A stretch of 31,306 bases of DNA. Source: a virus. This document shows, one piece after another, positions 6,909 to 14,743 of this stretch. The notes under the pieces are model-generated. The model had not been told where the DNA came from. It saw only the letters and a list, made by a program, of their open reading frames with translations, and searched no databases. The stretch covers positions 1-31,306 of IMG/VR virus record IMGVR_UViG_3300031576_000230, one strand, 5' to 3'. Positions within the stretch are counted from its first letter, which is position 1; every line of letters begins with the position of its first letter. The translations under genes were made by a program, and so were the position numbers.

Positions 6909-7712
6909 ATGGCGAAGTTAGGGGTGTTCGACTCGAACGCGTTTCCAAAAACGTGGTTTGATCAGACCGCAGTCCCTTCCGGTTGGTTCGCGGACGACAC
7001 GATTGATGTTGTCGGTTCGGGGGCGTCGACAGTTCAACAGGATTCGACGATTCAGTCGTCCGGCGTTATCGCGGTACAGCAAGACGCAGTAATTCAGTCG
7101 TCTGGCGTATCGACCGCGCAACAGGATTCGACGATTCAATCCGACGGGGCCTCGTCGGCGACAGCGGTACAGCAAGACGCAGTAATTCAGTCGTCTGGCG
7201 TATCGACCGCGCAACAGGATTCGACGATTCAGTCTTCGGGTTTGGCAACGGCGCAGCAAGACGCAGTAGTTCAGTCGTCCGGCCCTGGCGTGGTTTTCGC
7301 CGATTTGGATATCCGCGCTAGCGGGGTCTTTCCGGTACAGCAAGACGCGGTAATTCAGTCGTCCGGCGTATCGACCGCACAACAGGATTCGACGATTCAG
7401 TCGTCCGGCGTTGTCAGTGCGCAGCAAGACGCGACTATCCGGTCATCGGGGACTCATTACGTCGACAATGTTGTCGAATTTAAGTTCTCTGCGGTCGCGG
7501 CGGCCCAACAGGATGCGACAGTTTGGTTTGATCTGAATTCGACGATCATCCTGGCGGCGTCTGAAACGATAGTCGCCGACGAAGATATCCGAACTGTCTT
7601 TGCGGTGACAAAAGACGGGCGTGTTTCGGCGCAATCCGAATCACTCTCAGTAGTTTCGAACGAAAATAACCGAGTTCAAGCGCGGGCAGACGCGCGGGCC
7701 ATCGCAGCATAG
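6909..7712 (+). CDS. 14-residue-repeat phage fibre-like protein
   Basis: This 267-residue protein starts immediately after the previous stop. Residues 1-40 carry an aromatic motif (WFDQTAVPSGWFADD) of the kind found at the start of phage fibre or adaptor proteins. From residue 43 to about 213 it is built of 14-residue repeats with consensus QQDAVIQSSGVSTA. About ten copies contain QQD. Two double-length intervals are exactly 28 residues, meaning they hide degenerate copies. One interval is 17. Some copies alternate DAVIQ and DSTIQ, giving an 84-bp higher-order repeat in the DNA. The C-terminal 55 residues continue with weak periodicity and end in ARADARAIAA. The repeats suggest a stacked beta structure; that and the virion location are inference. 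Confidence 0.65.
   Translation: MAKLGVFDSNAFPKTWFDQTAVPSGWFADDTIDVVGSGASTVQQDSTIQSSGVIAVQQDAVIQSSGVSTAQQDSTIQSDGASSATAVQQDAVIQSSGVSTAQQDSTIQSSGLATAQQDAVVQSSGPGVVFADLDIRASGVFPVQQDAVIQSSGVSTAQQDSTIQSSGVVSAQQDATIRSSGTHYVDNVVEFKFSAVAAAQQDATVWFDLNSTIILAASETIVADEDIRTVFAVTKDGRVSAQSESLSVVSNENNRVQARADARAIAA
7035..7511 (+). repeat. 42-bp / 84-bp tandem repeats in the fibre-like gene
   Basis: The repeat unit is 42 bp and alternate units are the most alike, so the effective period is 84 bp. CAACAGGATTCGACGATTCA recurs almost unchanged near 7035, 7119, 7213 and 7379. CAGCAAGACGCAGTAATTCA occurs near 7077 and 7170, with near copies at 7254 and 7338. Near-identity at DNA level implies recent expansion or gene conversion and makes the region prone to copy-number change. 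Confidence 0.8.
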
Positions 7713-7722
7713 GGGCTAGAAA

Positions 7723-8232
7723 ATGCCGATTGCAAATACAGACATTCAATACCGCCTGTCGGGCGGCAGCGCGAATAGCGATGAAGACGCGTCGTTAGGC
7801 GGCGTTAAATCGTCGGTTTCGATTGTGACCGCTACAGCGAACAATTTTTTCGACGCCGCGTCTTCGGCTGAAACCTCGGCCGGCGATGTTGAGTACCGGT
7901 GTTTTTATGTACACAACGATCACGGCTCACTGCCGCTTCAAAACGCCAAGATTTGGCTAACCGCTAACACCGCGTCGGCAGACACGACGATCGATATCGG
8001 CGTCGGTACGGCGGCGATAAACGGCACTGAACAAACGGTCGCTAACGAGTCAACCGCGCCAGCGTCCGTCACATTTTCGTCGCCAGCGACCGAGGGTGCC
8101 GCGTTGTCACTTGGCACTATCCCGGCGGGGCAGCATAAAGCCGTTTGGGTGCGTCGTACCATCAGCGCGGCAGCGGCGGCGTTTACCGATGACGCGGCAA
8201 CGTTCCGGGTCAAAGGCGATACGGCGGCCTAA
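7723..8232 (+). CDS. Beta-rich phage structural protein (hypothetical)
   Basis: The 169-residue protein has its ATG at 7723 behind AGGGGC (7711-7716). The sequence is rich in Ala, Thr and Ser with short beta-like segments: DIQYRLSGGSANSDEDASLG near the start, GDVEYRCFYVHNDHGSLPLQ in the middle, and IPAGQHKAVWVRRTISA near the end. This is the look of an Ig-like or jelly-roll virion protein. I have the impression of having seen relatives next to fibre-tail adaptor genes in other phages but cannot name a family. Its stop overlaps the next start. Confidence 0.6.
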   Translation: MPIANTDIQYRLSGGSANSDEDASLGGVKSSVSIVTATANNFFDAASSAETSAGDVEYRCFYVHNDHGSLPLQNAKIWLTANTASADTTIDIGVGTAAINGTEQTVANESTAPASVTFSSPATEGAALSLGTIPAGQHKAVWVRRTISAAAAAFTDDAATFRVKGDTAA

Positions 8233-8501
8233 TGATGGACGTTAAATTGAAAACCCCAGCGGAAGACAAACGGTTTGAAATGGATTGGTCCGGTCGATTA
8301 GACGCCGGTGAAACCGTGTCGTCGTCGTCGTGGGTGGTCTCATCTGAATTGACCAGTTTGGGGGCGAACATCGCGTCGCCGTTGACTTCGACCAAAATTG
8401 GCGGGGGCGTAGAAGGGAGTCGACATCTGGTTACCAACCAGATCACAACATCGGCGGGTAATACCTTAGAAGAAACCTTCGTCGTATCGGTTGAAAAATG
8501 A
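8232..8501 (+). CDS. Small beta-sandwich protein, fibre-tail-adaptor-like
   Basis: The 89-residue protein starts at ATG 8232 (a second ATG follows at 8235) and overlaps the previous stop. The FEMDWSGRLDAGETVSSSSW segment, a central SLGANIASPLTST and the closing NQITTSAGNTLEETFVVSV follow the pattern of small Ig-like proteins annotated as phage fibre-tail adaptors. No signal peptide or TM helix is seen. It overlaps the small terminase gene by four bases (ATGA), linking the surface-protein block to the packaging genes. The adaptor function is an inference from sequence pattern only. Confidence 0.55.
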   Translation: MMDVKLKTPAEDKRFEMDWSGRLDAGETVSSSSWVVSSELTSLGANIASPLTSTKIGGGVEGSRHLVTNQITTSAGNTLEETFVVSVEK

Positions 8502-9052
8502 CCCCGGCACAATGGGCCGAGGCGCAACGACTTTACGAAGTTGAAGGCCTGCCATTTCGCGACGTCGCCGCTCGGCTCGACAATTGCGTTTCGCATGTTC
8601 ATATCGGGCGTAAAGCCAAAGCCGACGGATGGATAAAAGCACTGCAAAACGAAGTCCGCGCTGCGGCGGTCATGGCGGAATTTGAAAAAGTAGCGAAGAA
8701 ACAAGGCGTCGTGTTGTTCGGCGACGTCGAAGTCGAAGAACGGTCCCGCGTCGTTCGCGAAGCGCAACACCGGGCCTTTTTGGACGTTTTTCGGGATCGA
8801 GTTTTGATCCCGGCATTATCGGATGCGACGCTGAATTCGGCGATTCGTGCCCGCACACTGTCTGCCGCAGTCAAAGACTATTTGGCAATGGACCGTGAAG
8901 CGTGGCAGATGAACGAAAAGATCGCACTGCCTCCGTCCGAGTCTATCGGCGTCGGATTGGTGGCCCCTCAGCAATATGGGTCGGTTGAAGAATGGGAAGC
9001 GCAAGCGCACAACGAAAGCCCTATTACCCTGGAAAACGACTACCTCGACTGA
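8498..9052 (+). CDS. terS: Terminase small subunit
   Basis: The 184-residue protein has an N-terminal helix-turn-helix region (LYEVEGLPFRDVAARLDNCVSHVHIGRKAKADGW), split by the usual short turn, as expected of a DNA-recognition small terminase. Its long helical middle part (EEWEAQ and VREAQHRAFLDVFRD regions) would form the oligomerisation domain. It lies directly before the large terminase, and the two reading frames overlap if the large subunit starts at 8992. In packaging it recognises the phage DNA and loads the motor. The family call rests on the HTH, size and position rather than on a unique motif. Confidence 0.75.
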   Translation: MTPAQWAEAQRLYEVEGLPFRDVAARLDNCVSHVHIGRKAKADGWIKALQNEVRAAAVMAEFEKVAKKQGVVLFGDVEVEERSRVVREAQHRAFLDVFRDRVLIPALSDATLNSAIRARTLSAAVKDYLAMDREAWQMNEKIALPPSESIGVGLVAPQQYGSVEEWEAQAHNESPITLENDYLD

Positions 9053-10437
9053 GCGTTGTTGCCGTGGCGATTCGTCCGCAACCGCGCCAGGCGACGTTAA
9101 TTTCCTGCCCGGTCAACGAAATTCTGTACGGCGGCGCCCGTGGTGGCGGCAAGTCATACGGCGCTTTGCTCGATTGGCTGGCGCACGCGGAAATGTGGGG
9201 CGCAGACGCGAAAGGGATTCTGTTCCGGCGAACTATGCCGGAACTTGAAGACATGATGTCAAAAGCATCAGATATCTTTCCACGTCATGGCGGCGTTTTC
9301 AAAGAACAGAAAAAGACCTGGATTTTTCCGAACGGCGCGCGGTTAAAGCTTCGGTATCTGGAGCGCGACAAACACGCGTCGCGATATCAGGGTCATGAAT
9401 ACACCTGGATTTGTTTTGAAGAGGCCGGACAGTGGCCGTCTTCGAAGCCGCTTGACGCGTTGAAAGCGTGTTTACGTTCGGCGGCTGGGGTGTCTTCGAG
9501 AATGATCCTCACCGCGAATCCGGGCGGTGTCGGCCATAACTGGCTAAAGCGTCGGTTCATCGACCCCGTTCCGCCAATGCGGGCGCAGTATCTAGCCGGC
9601 GGCTGGACTCGCGTGTATATCCCGGCAACGGTGCAAGACAACGTAATTCTGTTGAAGAACGATCCGGGCTATGTCGAACGGATCGCGCAAGCGGCATCGA
9701 ATCCGCAAATGCTCCGCGCCTGGTTGCACGGGGATTGGGACATCGTCGCCGGCGGCATGATCGATGACCTTTGGAATGGCGGGGTTCACGTTCTCGAGCC
9801 GTTCGCGATTCCGTCGTCGTGGCGGGTTTTCCGGGCCTTCGACTGGGGTTCGGCCAAGCCGTTTTCTGTCGGTTGGTGGGCAGTTTCCGACGGCACCGAA
9901 GTGGAAGTCGCCTCGGGCAAGAAACGCACCTTCCCTCGAGGGTCGCATTTCCGGGTAGGCGAGTGGTACGGCGCGAAACCAGACGAAGCCAACGTCGGCT
10001 TGAAGATGACCGCAAAAGAAATCGCGCGGGGGATTCGGGAGCGCGAAACCGGCTTTGCCTGGGGCTCGCGGGTACAGCCAGGGCCGGCGGACTCTTCGAT
10101 CTTCGATGTTGAAAACGGAGTTTGCATCGCCGCCGATATGGAAGCCGCCGGCGTCGCTTGGGAAAGGGCCGATAAGCGCCCCGGCTCCCGGAAAAATGGC
10201 GCTGAAAAAATACGCGAACTATTGAAGGCCGCTACGGTTCATCCGATGGAATCGCCCGGCCTTTTCATTTTTTCAACGTGTCGGTCCTTCATCGCCTTGG
10301 TGCCGATTATCCCTCGCGATGAAAACAATCCGGATGATGTCGACACGAAAGCCGAAGATCACAACTGGGACGAAACGCGATACGCGGTCACCCAACAGGA
10401 CTACACAATGCAGAAAACAAAGGTTGCGGGGGTCTAA
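8992..10437 (+). CDS. terL: Terminase large subunit (ATPase and nuclease)
   Basis: The product has 481 residues from ATG 8992. The ATPase domain shows a Walker A GGARGGGKS (47-55) and a Walker B ICFEEA (140-145), followed by the coupling strand ILTANPGG. The RNase-H-like nuclease domain shows acidic residues in FDWG (D284), GPADSSIFD (D367) and DHNWDE (455-460). Together these are the packaging motor and headful or site cutting activities. The start is uncertain: ATG 8992 lies inside the small subunit gene, while GTG 9064 just after the small subunit stop would give a protein 24 residues shorter with a conventional N-terminus (VAIRPQPRQ). Neither has a strong ribosome binding site. Confidence 0.93.
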   Translation: MGSASAQRKPYYPGKRLPRLSVVAVAIRPQPRQATLISCPVNEILYGGARGGGKSYGALLDWLAHAEMWGADAKGILFRRTMPELEDMMSKASDIFPRHGGVFKEQKKTWIFPNGARLKLRYLERDKHASRYQGHEYTWICFEEAGQWPSSKPLDALKACLRSAAGVSSRMILTANPGGVGHNWLKRRFIDPVPPMRAQYLAGGWTRVYIPATVQDNVILLKNDPGYVERIAQAASNPQMLRAWLHGDWDIVAGGMIDDLWNGGVHVLEPFAIPSSWRVFRAFDWGSAKPFSVGWWAVSDGTEVEVASGKKRTFPRGSHFRVGEWYGAKPDEANVGLKMTAKEIARGIRERETGFAWGSRVQPGPADSSIFDVENGVCIAADMEAAGVAWERADKRPGSRKNGAEKIRELLKAATVHPMESPGLFIFSTCRSFIALVPIIPRDENNPDDVDTKAEDHNWDETRYAVTQQDYTMQKTKVAGV

Positions 10438-11925
10438 ATGGCGGTTAATGAAATTCATCCGGCCGTCATAAATTGGGCCGGCGAGTGGAAGAAATGCCGC
10501 GACGTTGTCCGCGGACAACAGGCCGTTAAGCAATCCGGCGAAAGCTATCTGCCGAAATTGTCCGGGCAAGATGAAAACCAGTACAAGGCCTATAAAGAAC
10601 GAGCGACGTTTTACAACGCCACAGGGCGCACCGTTGACGGCTTGTCGGGCATGGCGTTCCGGAAAGACCCTGTCGTTAAAGTGCCAACCGTCGCAGAGCC
10701 GATAACCAAAGACCTTGATTTGGCTGGTGTAGGCATCGTTCGGTTCGCCGATCTGTGCGTCGAAGAATTGATCATGGTCGGTTTTGGCGGCGTGTTGGTC
10801 GATCACCCTGTCGCGCCTGAAACGCCGGTGTCTCAAGCGGATGTCCAACGGGCGGGACTACGGCCGTATTTGGCGTTTTATTGCGCGGAAACGATCTACA
10901 ACTGGCAATTCGGCCGGGTTAACAATCTGTTTCAACTGACCCGCGTTGTGTTGCGGGAGGATGTTGCGAGCGCGGACCCCGCCGACGAATTCAAAACGAT
11001 TACTACCGAGCAATACCGCGTTTTGGACTTGACCGACACCGGCTATCGCCAGCGGATTTTTCGGAAGGACGGCGCCGGCGTTTTCGTTCAATTCGGGCCT
11101 GACGTGTTCCCGAAGATCAACGGCAAGCCGATTAGTCGAATTCCGTTTTATATTCTGAACCTGTCTGAAGCGGCGGACGGCCCGAGTAAACCGCCGATCA
11201 TGGATTTGGTCGATGTGAACTTGGCCCATTACCGCAACACGGCCGATTTGGAACACGGCGTTCATTATGTTGGTCTGCCGACACCGGTCGTAACCGGGCA
11301 TCGATTGGAAGAAGGTACGTCATTGGCTATCGGCGCCGGCGGTGCGTGGGTTTTCCCGAATGAAAACGCAAAGGCGTTCTTTCTCGAATTTCAAGGGGCT
11401 GGCCTGACCCAGCTTCGAGACGTAATCAAGGACAAACAGGAACAAATGGCCGCGCTCGGTGCGCGCATGTTGTCTCCGGAAAAGAAAGCCGCTGAAACAG
11501 CCGAGACCGCGTCGATTCACCGGTCAGGCGAATCAGCGGTCCTTACCAGCATTTGCGACCGGGTGTCCGAAGTGCTGACCTCGGCAATTGCCTTTTCAGT
11601 CGAATGGCTAGGGGTGACCGGTGAAACGTCGATCACGTTAAACACTGATTTCATGCCGGCCGCTGTCGACCCGGCATTGCTCCGCGAAGTATTCGCGATG
11701 CTGCAAGCTGGCCGAATCTCTTACGAATCGTTTTGGGCAATTCTTCAACGCGGTGAACTGGTCGACGGCCAGAAAACTGCGGAAGAGGAAAAAAGCGACA
11801 TCGAAAATGACGGTCCGCCCCCCTTTGTGGAATCCAGCCCGGCAGTGGGCACGGAGGCCCCTTCCGACGCTGAAACCGACACCGGCGACGATAATCCCGA
11901 CGACGAAGACAATCCGGCCGCATGA
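10438..11925 (+). CDS. Portal protein (DUF4055 type)
   Basis: The 495-residue protein starts immediately after the terminase stop. It opens with WKKCRDVVRGQQAVKQSGESYLPK, split by helix breaks, then RATFYNATGRTVDGLSGMAF near residues 55-75, GGVLVDHP at about 117-124 and ISRIPFYILNL near 235. These features belong to the DUF4055 portal family found between terminase and a Mu-F-like gene. Portals form the dodecameric ring through which DNA enters the head. The last 35 residues are acidic and low-complexity (ETDTGDDNPDDEDNPAA). A four-base ATGA overlap couples it to the minor head gene. Confidence 0.85.
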   Translation: MAVNEIHPAVINWAGEWKKCRDVVRGQQAVKQSGESYLPKLSGQDENQYKAYKERATFYNATGRTVDGLSGMAFRKDPVVKVPTVAEPITKDLDLAGVGIVRFADLCVEELIMVGFGGVLVDHPVAPETPVSQADVQRAGLRPYLAFYCAETIYNWQFGRVNNLFQLTRVVLREDVASADPADEFKTITTEQYRVLDLTDTGYRQRIFRKDGAGVFVQFGPDVFPKINGKPISRIPFYILNLSEAADGPSKPPIMDLVDVNLAHYRNTADLEHGVHYVGLPTPVVTGHRLEEGTSLAIGAGGAWVFPNENAKAFFLEFQGAGLTQLRDVIKDKQEQMAALGARMLSPEKKAAETAETASIHRSGESAVLTSICDRVSEVLTSAIAFSVEWLGVTGETSITLNTDFMPAAVDPALLREVFAMLQAGRISYESFWAILQRGELVDGQKTAEEEKSDIENDGPPPFVESSPAVGTEAPSDAETDTGDDNPDDEDNPAA

Positions 11926-13607
11926 GTCTGACCAACGTCGCTATTCGCCGCGCGCATTACCTGGAAGGCTACAAAGCCGGCGCGGTTCGGGAATACGTCA
12001 GTTTTTTGCTGTCCGCGCGAAACGACATCATCGGTAAGTTGAACGCCTCCGGTGAACTGACAGCATTCAAACGCGATAGGCTGGAAACCTTGTTGGCTTC
12101 GATAGACGCCAGGGTCGATAAGGCCTATTCCCGGGCCAGCGCCGGGCTACTCAAGAACCTGTCCGACTTGGCCGGGCTGGAATCCGAATTCGAAGGGGAA
12201 TCGCTGTCGGATGTGCTTCCGGCGCGGCTTAACGTCAAGGTTCCACCGGCTACGCAAGTCGCGGCCGCCGTGTTTGCGCGACCTTTCCAAAACAAACTGT
12301 TAAAAGACTATGCGAGCGAGTTAGGGAAAGCGAAAGCGACCGAGATCGCCAATGCTATCCGGACCGGGTATTTTGAGGGCCTGACGAACGCGGAAATCGT
12401 TCGTCGATTGACTGAAAATGAATTCGCCGGGTCAGTCCGACAAGCCGAAGCGGTCGTTCGGACGGCGATTGGCCACACCGCGAACACCGCCCGAAACGCT
12501 GTTTGGCAGGCAAACGCCGATATCGTTTCTGGGGTTGAATGGGTCGCGGCACTGGATTCTCGGACAACGGCCACTTGCCGCGGCCGGGATGGCCAGGTGT
12601 ACCCAGTCGATTCGGGCCCGAGGCCTCCGGCACACTGGAATTGCCGGTCGACAACGGTTGCAGTTCTGAAAGACGACAAAGATCAAGACCCGGGGACACG
12701 GGCCAGCAAAGACGGCCCTGTCGCTGGCGACCTCGATTATTCAGGCTGGCTCAAAACGCAGCCGAAAGACTTTGTCGTCGATATGCTTGGCAAGGACAAA
12801 GCCGAACTGTTTTTGAAGGGTGGGCTTCATTTAGCGAAATTCATCGACAAGGCCGGCAATGAACTGACCCTGCCTCAATTGAAGGCGAAGTATAAAGCAG
12901 CGTGGGGCAAGGCTTTCGGGAAGCCACCGACGACAGCAAAAAAGGCGGCGCCGGCGACAAAACCGGACAAGGCGGGGGGTGTCTTCGCCGATTTGGAATC
13001 CAAATCGCTGGCGTATGTCGTAACCAACGGGGAGAAAGGGAATCGCGAATTCGCTTCCTTGTTGCTGGCAGATGGTTCGGAATTGTTGCGTCGCAAGGGC
13101 GGCAAGCATTCGGTTTCGTTCAATCCGCTTGAGCTGGCGCAAATGAAAGGCGGACGGCTTTACCACAACCACCCCGGAGGGGCCAGCCTATCCCCCGCGG
13201 ACCTGGGCCTATTGGTTCGTTTTGAGCTGGACGAAATGGTCGCCATCGGAAATACGAACCGCACGATTTACCGAGCGCGATTACCGGCGAAAGCGATGTC
13301 GACGGCAGAGAAACGACAAGCGGTCGCGACCGGGATCCGTCAGGTTTGGACCCCGACTTATAACGACCTGTCGTCGTATTTGTTGAAGAACGCGGCGAGC
13401 TGGCGCGGGAAACTGACGGCAGACGAGGCCCGTATTTTGGCAACGCATGCCGCGAACGTTGTTGTTTCGAATGCCGGATTTTTCCGGTACAGCGTCGAAC
13501 GGCTCCCGGTCGCGGTAGCGGAATACACGAAACGGCCGGAATGGGTCTCGCTAATGGCCGACCTGACCGATAAAGCCAAATGGATATCTAGTTGGAATCA
13601 GCCATGA
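11922..13607 (+). CDS. Mu F-like minor head protein with C-terminal JAB/MPN-like domain
   Basis: The product has 561 residues. Residues 1-250 are a head morphogenesis protein of the Mu gpF / SPP1 gp7 type: helical N-terminus, an EIVRRLTE and AVVRTAIGHTANTARN core, then a TTATCRGRDGQVYP and PPAHWNCRS pair with the conserved Cys and His residues. This family sits on or inside the portal vertex. Residues about 345-561 are an extra domain with LYHNHPGGASLSPADL; H415, H417 and D427 match the H-x-H...D metal-binding motif of JAB/JAMM (MPN) peptidases, with E376 a candidate for the catalytic glutamate. Such extensions on minor head proteins may be injected effectors or virion proteases. Activity is inferred, not shown. 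Confidence 0.8.
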   Translation: MSLTNVAIRRAHYLEGYKAGAVREYVSFLLSARNDIIGKLNASGELTAFKRDRLETLLASIDARVDKAYSRASAGLLKNLSDLAGLESEFEGESLSDVLPARLNVKVPPATQVAAAVFARPFQNKLLKDYASELGKAKATEIANAIRTGYFEGLTNAEIVRRLTENEFAGSVRQAEAVVRTAIGHTANTARNAVWQANADIVSGVEWVAALDSRTTATCRGRDGQVYPVDSGPRPPAHWNCRSTTVAVLKDDKDQDPGTRASKDGPVAGDLDYSGWLKTQPKDFVVDMLGKDKAELFLKGGLHLAKFIDKAGNELTLPQLKAKYKAAWGKAFGKPPTTAKKAAPATKPDKAGGVFADLESKSLAYVVTNGEKGNREFASLLLADGSELLRRKGGKHSVSFNPLELAQMKGGRLYHNHPGGASLSPADLGLLVRFELDEMVAIGNTNRTIYRARLPAKAMSTAEKRQAVATGIRQVWTPTYNDLSSYLLKNAASWRGKLTADEARILATHAANVVVSNAGFFRYSVERLPVAVAEYTKRPEWVSLMADLTDKAKWISSWNQP

Positions 13608-13777
13608 CGAAAGAAGTGTTAGTCGATCCACCGGTTTCCGCGTTCTCTACCGAAGCGGAGATCCTGGCATGGATCGAAGAAATTCGCGGCACGGATTGGC
13701 CGGACGACGTCAAGTCCAGCGAGATAGCCGACGCACAGGCTTTGCTGTCATTGGTTCGCGAAATTGGCAAAGCCTGA
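13604..13777 (+). CDS. Small hypothetical phage protein
   Basis: The product has 57 residues from ATG 13604, which overlaps the previous stop as ATGA; an in-frame ATG at 13592 is a less likely start. It is acidic and helical (FSTEAEILAWIEEIRGTDW, SSEIADAQALLSLVREIGKA) with no recognisable domain. The tight coupling to the minor head gene and the normal coding pattern support a real gene. Function is unknown. Confidence 0.55.
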   Translation: MTKEVLVDPPVSAFSTEAEILAWIEEIRGTDWPDDVKSSEIADAQALLSLVREIGKA

Positions 13778-14021
13778 GAATTTGGTTCTCTTCAAATGTC
13801 CGCTTTGCCCTCCGGGGCAAAGGGGCTCCCGTTTTTTGGTTGAATACGAAGCGGAGCAACAGCCCGCGGGCGGCATTGACTTGCGGCGTGGCTACAAGAC
13901 GGGGGCCGTCTTTTGCAAATTTTGCTTGATCGCCGGTCGGGTCGGTCTCCGGAAGGAAATCGGCTTGATCGCTGAACGCGACGGGCAGGACCGATGGCGG
14001 TTCTTGTCTGTTGTTAACTGA
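13764..14021 (+). CDS. Small zinc-ribbon-like protein
   Basis: An 85-residue frame opens at TTG 13764 (another TTG is at 13782) and overlaps the preceding small gene. There is no ATG or GTG at a suitable place and no clear ribosome binding site, so the start is weak. The protein has two CxxC pairs, CPLC (12-15) and CKFC (51-54), which would bind one zinc ion. The spacer carries GSRFLVEYEAEQQ, and the end reads GQDRWRFLSVVN. The gene fills the space up to the terminator at 14021 exactly, in a genome with almost no waste, which argues that it is coding. The role is unknown. Confidence 0.5.
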   Translation: MAKPENLVLFKCPLCPPGQRGSRFLVEYEAEQQPAGGIDLRRGYKTGAVFCKFCLIAGRVGLRKEIGLIAERDGQDRWRFLSVVN

Positions 14022-14045
14022 ACCCGGCAATGCCGGGTTTTTTTA
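14021..14045 (+). terminator. Intrinsic terminator before the scaffold gene
   Basis: AACCCGG (14021-14027) pairs with CCGGGTT (14033-14039), CAATG forms the loop, and a run of Ts follows. The tail TTTTTTATTGCCTG is identical to the tail after the terminator at 4273. Confidence 0.85.
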
Positions 14046-14071
14046 TTGCCTGAAACCCAAGGGGTGAAATT

Positions 14072-14743
14072 ATGTCGTTCCAATTTGATTTTGATAGCGA
14101 AGCCTTCAAAAAAGACCCGAAAGCATCGGTTACCGCCGCAGTCGCAGAGCACGTCACCGGATTGGTCGCTAAACGCGACGAACTGTTGGGCAAAAACAAG
14201 ACCTTGCAAACCGAACGCGACACGTTGAAAGCTCAGGTTACGGAGCTCGAACAGTTCAAGACCGAAGCTGAAGACAAGGGCGTTGGCAAGAATCCGGAGC
14301 TTGAAGCGCAGATCAAACGTCTGGAACGCGAGCTGGCAAAATCGAACAAGGAACGGGACGACGCTACCGGTGGCGCGACGAAGTTCCGAACCGAAGTCGA
14401 GTTGAACAAGGCGCTTGACGCTATTGGCGTTTTGCCCGAACTGCGCGAAGCCGTGTCGGCCCTGTTCGCGGGGCAAATCAAAGTCGGCCCGGATGGTTGT
14501 CAACTTAGTGACAAGCCGGTCAGTGAATTTATGCAAGAATGGTCTAAATCGGACAAGGGTCGGGTTTTCGTGAAGGCTGCCGACAACGGCGGCGGCGGCG
14601 GAAACGGCGGCCGGAATTCGAACGCGGGTGTCGTCAACCCCTGGGCCAAAGAAACCCTGAACCTGACCAAACAAGCGGAAATGTTGAAGACAAGTCCGCA
14701 ACTCGCTGCGCAACTCGAAGCGGCGGCCGCTCCCAAGGCCTAA
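14072..14743 (+). CDS. Capsid scaffolding protein
   Basis: The product has 223 residues from ATG 14072, with AAGGGG upstream. Residues about 30-110 form a long charged coiled coil (KRDELLGKNKTLQTERDTLK, LEAQIKRLERELAKSNKERD). A conserved-looking helical block follows (ELNKALDAIGVLPELREAV), then a glycine-rich linker (GGGGGNGGRN at about 171-180) and a final helix region starting NPWAKETLNLTKQAEML. That plan and the place directly before the major capsid gene mark an HK97-type scaffold that guides procapsid assembly and leaves or is cleaved before packaging. The 17-bp palindrome described at 4159 recurs inside this gene. Confidence 0.82.
   Translation: MSFQFDFDSEAFKKDPKASVTAAVAEHVTGLVAKRDELLGKNKTLQTERDTLKAQVTELEQFKTEAEDKGVGKNPELEAQIKRLERELAKSNKERDDATGGATKFRTEVELNKALDAIGVLPELREAVSALFAGQIKVGPDGCQLSDKPVSEFMQEWSKSDKGRVFVKAADNGGGGGNGGRNSNAGVVNPWAKETLNLTKQAEMLKTSPQLAAQLEAAAAPKA
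14498..14514. repeat. 17-bp palindromic site, copy 2
   Basis: This is an exact second copy of TGTCAACTTAGTGACAA. Here the half-sites extend to six bases (TTGTCA/TGACAA) around ACTTAG. It lies within the scaffold coding sequence in another reading frame than the first copy. Confidence 0.6.

Noticed and set aside
6918-7427. 169-codon open frame on the - strand opposite the repeat gene
   Set aside because: Its own repeats are the mirror of the 42-bp repeats of the + strand gene. It is rich in Arg and Leu, has no start signal and runs against a dense + strand operon.
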